Source: Candidatus Neomarinimicrobiota bacterium (GTDB taxonomy: Bacteria; Fidelibacterota; Marinisomatia; Marinisomatales; S15-B10). Taken from it: 51,296 nucleotides of DNA. The notes beneath the pieces were generated by a model. That model saw only the letters and a program-made list of their open reading frames with translations. It searched no databases and was not told the origin of the DNA. Shown here in pieces: positions 1 through 7,604 of this stretch. The stretch spans positions 1-51,296 of the forward strand of contig JASLRT010000086.1 of NCBI GenBank assembly GCA_030743815.1. The letters are read 5' to 3'. How positions within the stretch are numbered: the first letter of the stretch is position 1; the number at the start of each line of letters is the position of its first letter. A program made the translations under genes and the position numbers.

Positions 1-45
1 GCGGTCATTGCGGAAATGTTAAAATCAAGATTGATGAAAGCTTAG
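1..45 (+). CDS. C-terminal end of an unidentified upstream gene (partial)
   Basis: Frame 1 is open from the window edge and reads 14 residues (ending LKSRLMKA) before a TAG stop at 43-45. The AGGAG ribosome-binding site of the next gene overlaps this stop, so the two genes are probably co-transcribed. The fragment is too short to identify. LolA-like genes such as the next one often follow RND/MMPL-type exporter genes, so an exporter is a reasonable guess from context only. Confidence 0.5.
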   Translation, partial: AVIAEMLKSRLMKA

Positions 46-55
46 GAGAATAACC

Positions 56-802
56 ATGAGAAAAACACTTTTGGCTCTGCTTTTCATTACAGTCCTTCAG
101 GGTCAATCCGGCTATGACATTGCCAAAATGATGGATGAACGAAAACAGCCCACAGATATGACTTCCAAGACGACCATGGTTCTGACCAATTCAAAGGGCA
201 AAACGCGCACATCCACTATTTATTCCCAACTGGTTGATGGAGGCAAGAAGCAGATCCTCTGGTTTCTGGCGCCGGCGGACGATAAAGGAGTAGCCTTCTT
301 GAAAATCGAGCATGATGGAAAGGATGATGAAATGCGCATGTGGCTTCCGGCTTTCAATAAGATCCGCCGAATCTCATCAAAGAAGAAAGGTGATTCCTTC
401 ATGGGCTCAGACCTCAGTTATGAAGATATGACCAGCAGGGAGGTTGATGAGAATGAATTCGTTCGCCTGGATGATGACGAGGTGGACGGAAAAGAGTGCT
501 ACATACTGGAAGTGACACCGAAACCTGAAGCCAAATCCACCTATTCCAAACATATGACCTGGGTAGAGAAAGCAACCTTGTTAGCGGTAAAAGAAGAGTC
601 GTATGATCAAAACGGAAACTTGAAGAAGACCAAGGTTTTTAACACCAGCAGGATGGGAGACTACAATATCATGACTGGCATTTTTGTCAAGGACGTTCAG
701 AAGGAACACACCACGAGAGTAACGTTTGATGAAATTCAGTTGGACACCGGCCTCGAGGAGAGTCTTTTCCAGGAGAAGAATTTGAAGCGGATGCCCCGGT
801 AG
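56..802 (+). CDS. LolA-like outer membrane lipoprotein-sorting family protein (first copy)
   Basis: The 248-residue protein starts with a short signal peptide (MRKTLLALLFITVLQG) and is predicted periplasmic. The body matches the LolA_like group (outer membrane lipoprotein-sorting protein): a WFLAPADDKGVAFL segment, then MRMWLPAFNKIRRIS, then FMGSDLSYEDM near residues 115-125. These are the usual landmarks of proteins that carry lipid or lipoprotein cargo beside RND exporters. The start is supported by AGGAG at 44-48. A cupin gene follows after 12 nt. A diverged paralogue lies at 2414-3196 and shares the FMG-D-YED core. The family call is fairly safe; the cargo is unknown. Confidence 0.75.
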   Translation: MRKTLLALLFITVLQGQSGYDIAKMMDERKQPTDMTSKTTMVLTNSKGKTRTSTIYSQLVDGGKKQILWFLAPADDKGVAFLKIEHDGKDDEMRMWLPAFNKIRRISSKKKGDSFMGSDLSYEDMTSREVDENEFVRLDDDEVDGKECYILEVTPKPEAKSTYSKHMTWVEKATLLAVKEESYDQNGNLKKTKVFNTSRMGDYNIMTGIFVKDVQKEHTTRVTFDEIQLDTGLEESLFQEKNLKRMPR

Positions 803-814
803 GAGGAAGATATA

Positions 815-1132
815 ATGCAGAAATCACCCCCAGTTGCAAACATAAACGATCTTGTGAAATACCAGTCTGACTCCGTCGTCAGCAAAACGCTGATCAAGGG
901 TGAGAAGGGAAGCGTAACGCTGTTTGCTTTCGACAAAGGTCAGGGGCTGAGTGAACATACGGCGCCTTTTGACGCCCTCGTCCACGTTATCGAAGGAGAG
1001 GCAGATGTGACGGTGGCCCAAAAATCACATGTTGTACAGACCGGGCAGATGATTATCCTGCCGGCAAACAAACCTCACGCCTTACAGGCAGTTGTACCGT
1101 TCAAGATGGTGCTCGTGATGGTGAGGGAATGA
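815..1132 (+). CDS. Small cupin-domain protein
   Basis: This 105-residue single-domain protein has the two cupin motifs. Motif 1 is around HTAPFDALVHVIEGEADV (residues 48-65), and motif 2 is around GQMIILPANKPHAL (residues 77-90), with His and Glu positions typical of a metal-binding cupin. It has no signal peptide, so it is likely cytoplasmic. An AGGAGGAAG ribosome-binding site precedes the ATG. It sits between a LolA-like gene and a beta-barrel gene with gaps under 15 nt, suggesting one operon. Small cupins of this type are often sensors or small enzymes; no substrate can be named. Confidence 0.7.
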   Translation: MQKSPPVANINDLVKYQSDSVVSKTLIKGEKGSVTLFAFDKGQGLSEHTAPFDALVHVIEGEADVTVAQKSHVVQTGQMIILPANKPHALQAVVPFKMVLVMVRE

Positions 1133-1139
1133 GAAAAGG

Positions 1140-2390
1140 ATGAGATTTGCGCTGCTGATCCTTCCAGCTGTTCTGTCTGCACAGATCGATTATACCGGCT
1201 CTATTCATCCCTCTGACATGTATCGCTCCTCAGATGTATCGCGGATTTCACTCCCTTTCCGGATGGCGGAGCTGAAGCTGGGCTACACGCTCGGTGACTT
1301 CGACATCAAAACCAGCAGCTCTCTAGAATACCGCTGGTTCACTGGTGAAACTGAATTCGATTTACGGGAAGCTTATGCTGTTTGGTATCCCCGGTTTGGA
1401 GAGGTGAAGGTTGGGAAACAGATCCATGCCTGGGGTGCAGCTGACGGAAATAATCCTACGGACAATCTCAATGCTTACGACTATTACTATATGTTCCTTC
1501 CGGGTACGGATCGGAAGATAGGATCTCTTTCGGCGGCGGTGTCAGTCTACCTTGGGGCCTGGCAGATTAAGGCTGTCGTTATTCCTGAGCATATGCCCAA
1601 TCGTTATACATTCGGCGAGGAGGATTTTCCCATCAAGCCCCCGTTCGAGCCGGAAGAATACATTAAGGTAGAGGACCCATTGGAGTATGGTGCTCGTCTC
1701 CAGACGACAGTGGGGGAGAGTGATCTTTCTGTCTCTTATTTCGAAGGTCACGATAGGGGATTCAGCCTTATAGGCATGAACTATCTCCAACTCCAGCCGT
1801 TACCTCAGTTTGGATACAGGTCAACGTCTGTTCTCGGGGGTGACTTTGTCACTTTCATTGGCGATCTGACCCTTCGGGGCGAGATGGGTTTTTTCATGAC
1901 TGAAAATGAAGAAAATGATTGTTGTGACGCACTGTTCCCGTTGGAAGCGGAATATCTGCAATACGTTCTCCAAGGTGAAGTGACAGGACCTTTCGACATC
2001 CAGTTTTCAGGCCAGTTCATCGGCAGTACGGTGCAAAAAGCTGAAGGACTTACTTTTAATCAAGTGATATCGCAACAGACTGAATTAACGAAAGACAGTT
2101 TTGTACCGGGAATGGGAACCCCCTTCGCCATGTTTGCCAAACAGGCTATTATGCTATCCGGAACAGGCAACCTGATGGACAATAGCCTTGAACTTAGAGC
2201 TACTACCTTAGTTAATCTTGAGGAGGCGGGAATGATGGGTGGATTTGGAGTAGCCTATTCCCCTCTTGAGAACTGGGAAGTTGAGCTCGGCTTGACTCAG
2301 TTTTTCGGCGACGAGTCAGATCCCACCAATCGCTTTACACAACTGGAAGATTTTTCTCATATCTCCGCCGGCCTTAAATTTAGCTTCTAA
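1140..2390 (+). CDS. Outer-membrane beta-barrel protein (DUF1302/porin-like)
   Basis: The 416-residue protein has a short signal peptide (MRFALLILPAVLSAQ). The mature part consists of alternating amphipathic strands rich in Tyr, Phe and Gly, with the phrases FGEVKVGKQIHAWG and DNLNAYDYYYMFLPG near residues 90-125. The C-terminus ends in the aromatic strand ISAGLKFSF, as expected for a BAM-inserted barrel. The DGNNPTDNLNAYDY stretch resembles DUF1302-type proteins that accompany RND exporters and LolA-like proteins. The flanking LolA-like genes support a role as the outer-membrane partner of a lipid or hydrophobic-compound export system. The barrel is well supported; the exact family is less sure. 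Confidence 0.65.
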   Translation: MRFALLILPAVLSAQIDYTGSIHPSDMYRSSDVSRISLPFRMAELKLGYTLGDFDIKTSSSLEYRWFTGETEFDLREAYAVWYPRFGEVKVGKQIHAWGAADGNNPTDNLNAYDYYYMFLPGTDRKIGSLSAAVSVYLGAWQIKAVVIPEHMPNRYTFGEEDFPIKPPFEPEEYIKVEDPLEYGARLQTTVGESDLSVSYFEGHDRGFSLIGMNYLQLQPLPQFGYRSTSVLGGDFVTFIGDLTLRGEMGFFMTENEENDCCDALFPLEAEYLQYVLQGEVTGPFDIQFSGQFIGSTVQKAEGLTFNQVISQQTELTKDSFVPGMGTPFAMFAKQAIMLSGTGNLMDNSLELRATTLVNLEEAGMMGGFGVAYSPLENWEVELGLTQFFGDESDPTNRFTQLEDFSHISAGLKFSF

Positions 2391-2413
2391 CTGACACACT
2401 AACCCAGATTCTT

Positions 2414-3196
2414 GTGACCATGCCCAGACTGGCCAGTTGTCTTCTCATTACTTTTTCCACACTGCAACCGCAGGTTACCGCCCTCGAAATCATGCAGAAG
2501 GTGGAGGCCCAGTCTGAGCCGAGTGATGTCATCTCTACGACAGTCATAACCATGACCAAGATCACGAAGACTAAGGAACGCAGTCGAAGCCGTGAGATTA
2601 AGTCATTCCAGAAATCCTTCCAAGAGGGCAGCTTTGTATCCAAGTCTCTTATCCGCTTCACAAAGCCGGCCGATGTTAAAGGAACCGGATTTCTTTCATG
2701 GGACTATCGCGAAGCGGGCAAATACGATGATCAGTGGCTCTATCTGCCGGAGCTGCGCAAAGTGAAGCGTGTCCAGGTGGGCCAGAATACTGGACGATTC
2801 ATGGGGACTGATTTTACCTATGAAGATCTTGCCGGTAGGAGCATAGATGAAGACGGCTATGTCCTGTTGGGGAGAGAGACTGTTTTCGGTTCAGATTGCT
2901 ACAAGCTCGAAGCCTTTCCGAGAGAGGAGAAGCCGTCCTATTCGAAGCGGATCATCTGGGTAGATGCTGAGCGGTGGGTGGTGCGGAAAGTGGAGTTCTA
3001 TGATTTAAAAGGACGGTTATTGAAGATTTTGACCGTCCCGGAAATGAGAAAAGACGGCCAGTACTGGACAATCGTGAAGATGATCATGGAAAATACTCAG
3101 AAGCCCCATAGAACAACACTCGAAACCGTGCAGATTGAGTACGATGGGGGGATTAGTGAGGATCGTTTTCTCGTCACATCCCTGAAGCGTCTATGA
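2414..3196 (+). CDS. LolA-like outer membrane lipoprotein-sorting family protein (second copy)
   Basis: The 260-residue protein has a hydrophobic N-terminus ending near ALE (residue 25) and the same landmarks as the protein at 56-802: RFTKPADVKGTGFLSW, WLYLPELRKVKRVQ, FMGTDFTYEDLAG and a YSKRIIWVD segment. It is predicted periplasmic. The frame can start at GTG 2414 or ATG 2420; no strong ribosome-binding site decides. It follows the beta-barrel gene by 23 nt and is convergent with phoU. The two LolA-like proteins are clearly diverged, so they may handle different steps or cargoes. Confidence 0.72.
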   Translation: MTMPRLASCLLITFSTLQPQVTALEIMQKVEAQSEPSDVISTTVITMTKITKTKERSRSREIKSFQKSFQEGSFVSKSLIRFTKPADVKGTGFLSWDYREAGKYDDQWLYLPELRKVKRVQVGQNTGRFMGTDFTYEDLAGRSIDEDGYVLLGRETVFGSDCYKLEAFPREEKPSYSKRIIWVDAERWVVRKVEFYDLKGRLLKILTVPEMRKDGQYWTIVKMIMENTQKPHRTTLETVQIEYDGGISEDRFLVTSLKRL

Positions 3197-3221
3197 TAGC
3201 TAGCTTCTCTTAGTCTTCAGT

Positions 3222-3890
3222 CTACTTCTCTCGGAAACCGATGCGATCGAATGGGTTTACAACACTCGAGATCATATTGTTCAGATGGGAGCTGATTCGC
3301 TTTAGGTATCGGACATATAGTGCTAGAGCAGCGGAGTCGCCAGCCGATATATCTTTTACTTTTCCTTTGGCCAGATCGTTAACGATCTGATCACAAATAC
3401 CGCTGACCTCAGTCTTGAATGTGCTCATCATCTCTCTTGCCTCTTCAACTGCCTGATCCTTGAGAACAGTGATCGTCTGATCAAATCTCTCTTTTATCTG
3501 ATTCTCGATCTCGTTCAGGGATTCTTCGTAGGGAATCACAGTTAATCTCAAGGGATGGGCCTCTGCCAGATCGAGAATGTTCTTGCTGTAGTCGCCGATT
3601 CGCTCGATATCAATGACAATACTCACAAGGACCATTCCGCCGGGAAGATCAGTGGGCCCTTGCAGGGCACAATGGGTCATCACTTTTCTGCGCACATCCC
3701 GTTCGTAGGCATTTACCTTCTTGTCGCTCCGACGAATCTCCCTGTTTATTTCAGTATCATCACTCTCTCGAAGAATCCTCACTGCTTCAAAATACATAGC
3801 ACGGGCGATTTCCAGCATCTCATAAGATTGGTCCCATGCCTGAACCAGCAGGTCATGCGATTTCCACAGTTTTGTCAGTTCTTTCCACAT
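3222..3890 (-). CDS. PhoU-domain phosphate regulator
   Basis: The 222-residue all-helical protein is about the size of a two-repeat PhoU. Repeat-like segments include NREIRRSDKKVNAYERDVRRKV (residues 48-70), with the acidic/basic E/D-x3-D metal-site pattern, and VSIVIDIERIGDYSKNI (residues 86-103), with the conserved D-x2-RIGD signature. It lies downstream of, and on the same strand as, the Na/Pi transporter gene, 132 nt away. Many NptA-type transporters carry a fused PhoU domain; here it is a separate gene. An AGGT motif sits upstream of the ATG. Probable role: controlling phosphate uptake through the adjacent transporter. Confidence 0.8.
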   Translation of the reverse strand: MWKELTKLWKSHDLLVQAWDQSYEMLEIARAMYFEAVRILRESDDTEINREIRRSDKKVNAYERDVRRKVMTHCALQGPTDLPGGMVLVSIVIDIERIGDYSKNILDLAEAHPLRLTVIPYEESLNEIENQIKERFDQTITVLKDQAVEEAREMMSTFKTEVSGICDQIVNDLAKGKVKDISAGDSAALALYVRYLKRISSHLNNMISSVVNPFDRIGFREK

Positions 3891-4022
3891 GATATTACCT
3901 CATGACTGAAATTAGTGATAACGGAGTGAAGATTGAAATACTAAAGCCACAGATAAGCGCTGATCTTCGGCGAAACGATGTTCGATCTTGTCTGTCTATT
4001 CTTAAGTTCATTCTATCCGTGA

Positions 4023-5111
4023 TCAGGTTAGGAAAATCAATGCTACCGGCACAAAATGCAGAAGGATATAGACAGTGATGAATAAGATCAGATGTTTGGT
4101 AGAGCTACCGGCTTTGTCACCCACAAACAGGGCCAGCCGAATGGGGATGAACTTGAGGGGGTAGAACAAAAGGATTCCAAAAATATTGAAACAGAGATGA
4201 GAAAAGGCGACGGTGATGGCTACACTGTTCTGAGTTGCCATGGCGGCTAGGATTGCGGTCACCGTCGTTCCTATGTTTGCGCCAAGAGTATACGGGAAGA
4301 TTTGTCTCACAGATACAAGACCAGCACCTGCCAGAGGTATGATAAGAGAAGTGGTGACGGAACTACTCTGGACTATGGCCGTCATCAATATGCCGAATAT
4401 GAAACCGAAGATATCGTTTCTGAAAAGGTAGTTGCCGATGATTACTTCCATCTTCGTCAACATCAGAACCCGAATTGTCTTTACTAAGAAAGTTAGTGAT
4501 GCGAACATGAGGAGGAGTGAAAAGACGATCATAAGAGCACTTTTGTAGGGCAGCAGAGAGAAGATGTGATCAAGCCAACTGATGGCGGGATTGAGAACAA
4601 TCTTCAAAGGATTGAACATCTTCAATCCACCGGCTCCGAAGAATCCGTGTTTTAATAGAGAAGCAGTTCGCTCAATGATGTGAAACTTCATCTCAACAGG
4701 GAATAAGACGATGACAACACATATATTAAAGAAGTCGTGTACGATACTCGCGGAGAATGCCCTGCGGAATTCTTCCCTGCTCTTGATATGACCGAGAGAA
4801 ACAAGCGTATTCGTGACGGTAGTCCCGATGTTTGCTCCCATGATGATAGGGATGGCGTTGCTCAGACTGAGAGCATTTCCGGCAACAAGACCGACCACGA
4901 TGGCAGTTGTCGTTGATGAACTCTGGATTAGGCTGGTGGCAACGATGCCGATGATGAGACCGGCGAAGGGATTGGAGGTCATCTTAATCATTACTTCAGC
5001 CAAATCCTTAAACTGTTTGAAGGAGTGTCCGAGCAGTTTGATGCTGAGCAAGAATAGATAGATGGTGACAATAATAGTCAGCATCTTGATCAGTTTGGAT
5101 TGGGAAGTCAA
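4023..5111 (-). CDS. Na+/phosphate cotransporter family protein (NptA-type)
   Basis: The 362-residue inner-membrane protein has about eight to nine hydrophobic segments and two inverted copies of the Na/Pi signature: GIVATSLIQSSSTTTAIVVG (residues 55-74) with GANIGTTVTNT, and LMTAIVQSSSVTTSLI (near 245) with GANIGTTVTAIL. The paired QSSS motifs form the substrate and Na+ site in the SLC34/NptA family. It lacks the C-terminal PhoU extension found in longer homologues; a PhoU gene follows instead. The preceding 320-bp gap should hold the promoter. Identification as a phosphate symporter is strong; direction and ion coupling are inferred from the family. Confidence 0.88.
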   Translation of the reverse strand: MTSQSKLIKMLTIIVTIYLFLLSIKLLGHSFKQFKDLAEVMIKMTSNPFAGLIIGIVATSLIQSSSTTTAIVVGLVAGNALSLSNAIPIIMGANIGTTVTNTLVSLGHIKSREEFRRAFSASIVHDFFNICVVIVLFPVEMKFHIIERTASLLKHGFFGAGGLKMFNPLKIVLNPAISWLDHIFSLLPYKSALMIVFSLLLMFASLTFLVKTIRVLMLTKMEVIIGNYLFRNDIFGFIFGILMTAIVQSSSVTTSLIIPLAGAGLVSVRQIFPYTLGANIGTTVTAILAAMATQNSVAITVAFSHLCFNIFGILLFYPLKFIPIRLALFVGDKAGSSTKHLILFITVYILLHFVPVALIFLT

Positions 5112-5433
5112 GCTACTCTTCCCGCTGACCTAACTAAACATTTACCGAGGCATAATATCATAAGTGAAAAATGAAGACTTGAATCTGATTGTAAGACGCG
5201 GTGGAGTAAAGACTTTCTGGCAAAGTCTAGCAAACTTGTCTAAGTGTCAGAATACTACAAGAAAAAAGTAAGACAGGCATCAAAACAAGAAAACCATATA
5301 GGTCATGTTTGCCACTTTGTCCCGTCCCGTCAAACAACAAGTTAGTGCAAACCCAGAAGTAAACAAAGTACAGGCAGAAAACTTCAGCTCCGTTGTCGAA
5401 TTCCTAAACCGGAATCAGGGTTGTGATCCAAAC
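5112..5433. other. Intergenic region between Na/Pi transporter and gerW genes
   Basis: This 322-bp AT-rich stretch separates two minus-strand genes. No open frame in it resembles a protein family I recognise. The one clear structure is a perfect inverted repeat at 5210-5228 (AGACTTT-5 nt-AAAGTCT), described separately. The rest presumably carries the promoter for the transporter/phoU pair. I see no Pho-box-like direct repeats. Confidence 0.5.
5210..5228 (-). promoter_or_regulatory. Inverted repeat, weak terminator or operator
   Basis: AGACTTT and AAAGTCT are exact complements separated by 5 nt. On the minus strand the stem is followed by TTTACTCC, a poor T-tract. It lies about 200 nt past the end of gerW and about 100 nt before the Na/Pi transporter start. 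It could be a weak terminator for the former or an operator for the latter; the sequence does not decide. Confidence 0.35.
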
Positions 5434-5811
5434 TTATTCTTCAGCGTCTCTCTCATCACCCCCCTTCTTGTCCATATAGTCTTTGACAGTATCGGCAACT
5501 TTTGGTGCCAGATCGAAGAGCCGGCCCATGATACTTTCCTCCTGTTTCAGCGAATAGAGCCGGGCGCCTTCCTTACCGACAACGAAGAAAGCCAGCGGTT
5601 CAATGCTCCAGCCGCCGCCGACACCTTCGCCTGTATTGCCTTTCTTTTTTTCATCGGAACCGCCACCGCCGGCACCAAAACCGAAACTGACCTTTGAAAC
5701 AGGAATGACTGTGTAATCTCCCGCCGAGATGGGATCTCCTACAACAGTCTTTGTCTGCATCACACTTTCCAGTTCCTTCATGACATTCTTGATGAGTTCG
5801 GAAACAGCCAT
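5434..5811 (-). CDS. GerW/YtfJ-family protein
   Basis: The start at 5811 is chosen because GGAGGTCATC sits directly upstream; an open frame extends 20 codons further without a comparable site. The 125-residue protein begins MAVSELIKNVMKELES and has the family layout: a segment around VVGDPISAGDYTVIPVSKVSFGFG, a Gly-rich stretch (GAGGGGS, GEGVGGGWSIEP), then AFFVVGKEGARLYSL, and a charged tail. GerW (YtfJ) is known from Bacillus, where it affects spore germination, but homologues occur in many non-spore-formers with unknown role. Its partner gene (DUF2953) lies 20 nt upstream, the same order as ytfI-ytfJ. Confidence 0.85.
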   Translation of the reverse strand: MAVSELIKNVMKELESVMQTKTVVGDPISAGDYTVIPVSKVSFGFGAGGGGSDEKKKGNTGEGVGGGWSIEPLAFFVVGKEGARLYSLKQEESIMGRLFDLAPKVADTVKDYMDKKGGDERDAEE

Positions 5812-5831
5812 GATGACCTCCTGATTATTGG

Positions 5832-6434
5832 TTAACGTTTGTGAAAGAGATACGTGGACCCGAGCCGCCATGCCAGGACGGCTGGTCTAAAACTGACAGC
5901 TGATCTGCAGTCGAGATCCACGATCTGCCTATCGAAATCCGGCGTCATATTTACATTGAACCTATGACTGCCGATGAATGCATTGAGAATTGACAGTGCG
6001 CCGAAGAACTGGCCTGTCACTGCCGGATTCTGCCAGCCGAAAACGCCTCTGATCCCGAAATCGCGCCACTTGATTGATCTCTTCACCGCAGCCAGCAGTT
6101 TTCCGTAAGGGATGGCCGTAATCTTCGACCATCGCTTCGAGATCGGTTGCTTCTCCTTCGCTTCAGCAGTCACTTTTTTTTCTTCCGGTTTCTTTCCGCC
6201 CAGGCGCCACTTGAACCGTTCCCTTCCAGGAGAGCCGAGGAACAGGTAGCTCATGCTTTCGATCCGGGCAAATCCGATCCCCATATTTCGACCTCCCAGT
6301 GCCACAGCTATCCGGTAGTCCAACTCATTCTCCTTCAGCAGAATGCTTGCCTGAAAGCGGATATACCAAGACAGAAACAGAAATAGGACGACGATCGCTG
6401 CGAAGCTTGCGAGAATGAGGAGAAACGTAGCCAT
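5832..6434 (-). CDS. DUF2953-family membrane-anchored protein (YtfI-like)
   Basis: The 200-residue protein has one N-terminal membrane segment (residues 3-25, ATFLLILASFAAIVVLFLFL) and a soluble part with a basic linker (KKPEEKKVTAEAKEKQPISK, about residues 83-102). The C-terminal region includes WRDFGIRGVFGWQNPAVTGQ and a DLDCRSAVSFRPAVLAWRLG segment typical of DUF2953. The adjacency to a GerW gene, as in ytfI-ytfJ of Bacillus, supports the call and suggests that the two proteins act together at the membrane. No biochemical role is known to me. It is divergent from phoH, sharing a 213-bp promoter region. Confidence 0.75.
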   Translation of the reverse strand: MATFLLILASFAAIVVLFLFLSWYIRFQASILLKENELDYRIAVALGGRNMGIGFARIESMSYLFLGSPGRERFKWRLGGKKPEEKKVTAEAKEKQPISKRWSKITAIPYGKLLAAVKRSIKWRDFGIRGVFGWQNPAVTGQFFGALSILNAFIGSHRFNVNMTPDFDRQIVDLDCRSAVSFRPAVLAWRLGSTYLFHKR

Positions 6435-6487
6435 AGGAAGGCAAAAGATACGTGATAATCGTTTCGAAAAACAGGAGATTTGTGTGA

Positions 6488-6514
6488 AATGACAAATCGG
6501 TTGGTCTTGTCATT
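6488..6514. promoter_or_regulatory. Palindrome overlapping a candidate phoH promoter
   Basis: AATGACAA (6488-6495) and TTGTCATT (6507-6514) are exact complements, 11 nt apart. The right arm contains TTGTCA (6507-6512), a good -35 match, followed 17 nt later by TAGTTT (6530-6535), a modest -10. A second GACAA (6520-6524) also pairs with TTGTC. This looks like an operator or leader hairpin in the divergent phoH/DUF2953 spacer. No bound factor can be named. Confidence 0.4.
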
Positions 6515-6620
6515 GAACGGACAAATTGTTAGTTTTAGCTGTGCTTTTCGAAATAGTATTGCGTGTGATTGGGATGGAAATCGCACAACGTGTAAATGAT
6601 GGATGGGTGGTCGGGCCCGG

Positions 6621-6642
6621 GAGCCTCAGAGAGGCTCTTTTT
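6621..6642 (+). terminator. Intrinsic terminator-like hairpin immediately before phoH
   Basis: GAGCCTC (6621-6627), loop AGA, GAGGCTC (6631-6637), then TTTTT (6638-6642) form a perfect 7-bp GC-rich stem with a T-tract. The phoH ATG is at 6648, only 5 nt later. The 3' arm also holds the only GAGG resembling a ribosome-binding site. No plus-strand gene lies upstream, so the hairpin either ends a short leader or small RNA, or acts as an attenuator of phoH. Confidence 0.7.
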
Positions 6643-6647
6643 GATTA

Positions 6648-7604
6648 ATGAAGAAGACAGTTGAACTTCGTGATGTAGATCCGCTGGGAATTGCCGGCGT
6701 TGCCGATGTGAATCTGAAGATCCTTGAGGATGCTTTCCCGTGTAAGATTCTACTGCGGGGCAGCACAGTCACTCTTGAGGGGAAAAAGGAGGATACAGCA
6801 CAGGTGGAGGAAGTGCTCAAGGAAATGATGAGGACGTACAGCAGGAAAAATTCGCTCACCGACGGCGATGTCCGTTCTCTTGTAGCTTTGATCTCGAACG
6901 GGGATCACGTTCCGCAAGAGCAGCAGGAGTCTGTCATCCTGTATACCAAGCAAGGCGCCATAATGCCCCGATCTGAGGGGCAGAGAAGACTCTACGATCT
7001 TGCACGATCGAACGATATGGTTTTTGCCATCGGTCCGGCGGGAACGGGGAAGACCTATCTGGCAGTGGCCTTTGCTGTGGCGGCTTACAAGAATCGGGAG
7101 GTAAAGAGAATCGTACTTTCGCGGCCTGCGGTGGAGGCAGGTGAGCGGCTCGGTTTTTTGCCCGGTGATCTGAGAGAAAAGATCGATCCTTATCTGACCC
7201 CGCTCTATGATGCGCTCAATGAAATCCTTTCGGCGGCGACCCTCAAGTCACTCATGTCAAAGCGGGTGATCGAAGTGATACCTCTGGCGTACATGCGGGG
7301 CAGAACTTTGAATAACGCCTTTGTCATCCTAGACGAAGCCCAGAACAGTTCCGCCATGCAGATGAAAATGTTTCTCACAAGGCTCGGCCCCAATTCGAGA
7401 GCCATCATTACCGGCGACGTGACGCAGATCGATATTCCGGAGAAGGAGGAATCGGGACTTCTGCAGGCGGTAAGGATTTTGAAGGGAATCGACGGTATCG
7501 GCTTCGTGGAGCTGACGGAAACCGATGTCGTCCGCCACAAGCTGGTAAAAGATATCATCATAGCCTACAGCGGCAGCAATCAAAAGGGGAAAAGAGATGG
7601 ATAG
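6648..7604 (+). CDS. PhoH-family ATPase (PhoH-like/YbeZ type)
   Basis: The 318-residue cytoplasmic P-loop protein begins with the family's small KH-like N-terminal domain (VDPLGIAGVADVNLKILE). Walker A is GPAGTGKT (residues 129-136) and Walker B is VILDEAQ (residues 226-232), followed by a GDVTQID sensor region. Length and motifs match the YbeZ/PhoH-like group, often linked to RNA metabolism and YbeY. The homology-supported start is ATG 6648, directly after the hairpin at 6621-6642. The 3' end overlaps the thiolase gene by 8 nt. The family call is secure; the exact cellular role in this organism is not known. Confidence 0.9.
   Translation: MKKTVELRDVDPLGIAGVADVNLKILEDAFPCKILLRGSTVTLEGKKEDTAQVEEVLKEMMRTYSRKNSLTDGDVRSLVALISNGDHVPQEQQESVILYTKQGAIMPRSEGQRRLYDLARSNDMVFAIGPAGTGKTYLAVAFAVAAYKNREVKRIVLSRPAVEAGERLGFLPGDLREKIDPYLTPLYDALNEILSAATLKSLMSKRVIEVIPLAYMRGRTLNNAFVILDEAQNSSAMQMKMFLTRLGPNSRAIITGDVTQIDIPEKEESGLLQAVRILKGIDGIGFVELTETDVVRHKLVKDIIIAYSGSNQKGKRDG

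Noticed and set aside
6606-6642. Resemblance of the GGTCGGGCCCGGGAG stretch to bacterial SRP RNA
   Set aside because: The GGAA tetraloop and the opposing AGCA internal loop of 4.5S RNA are absent.
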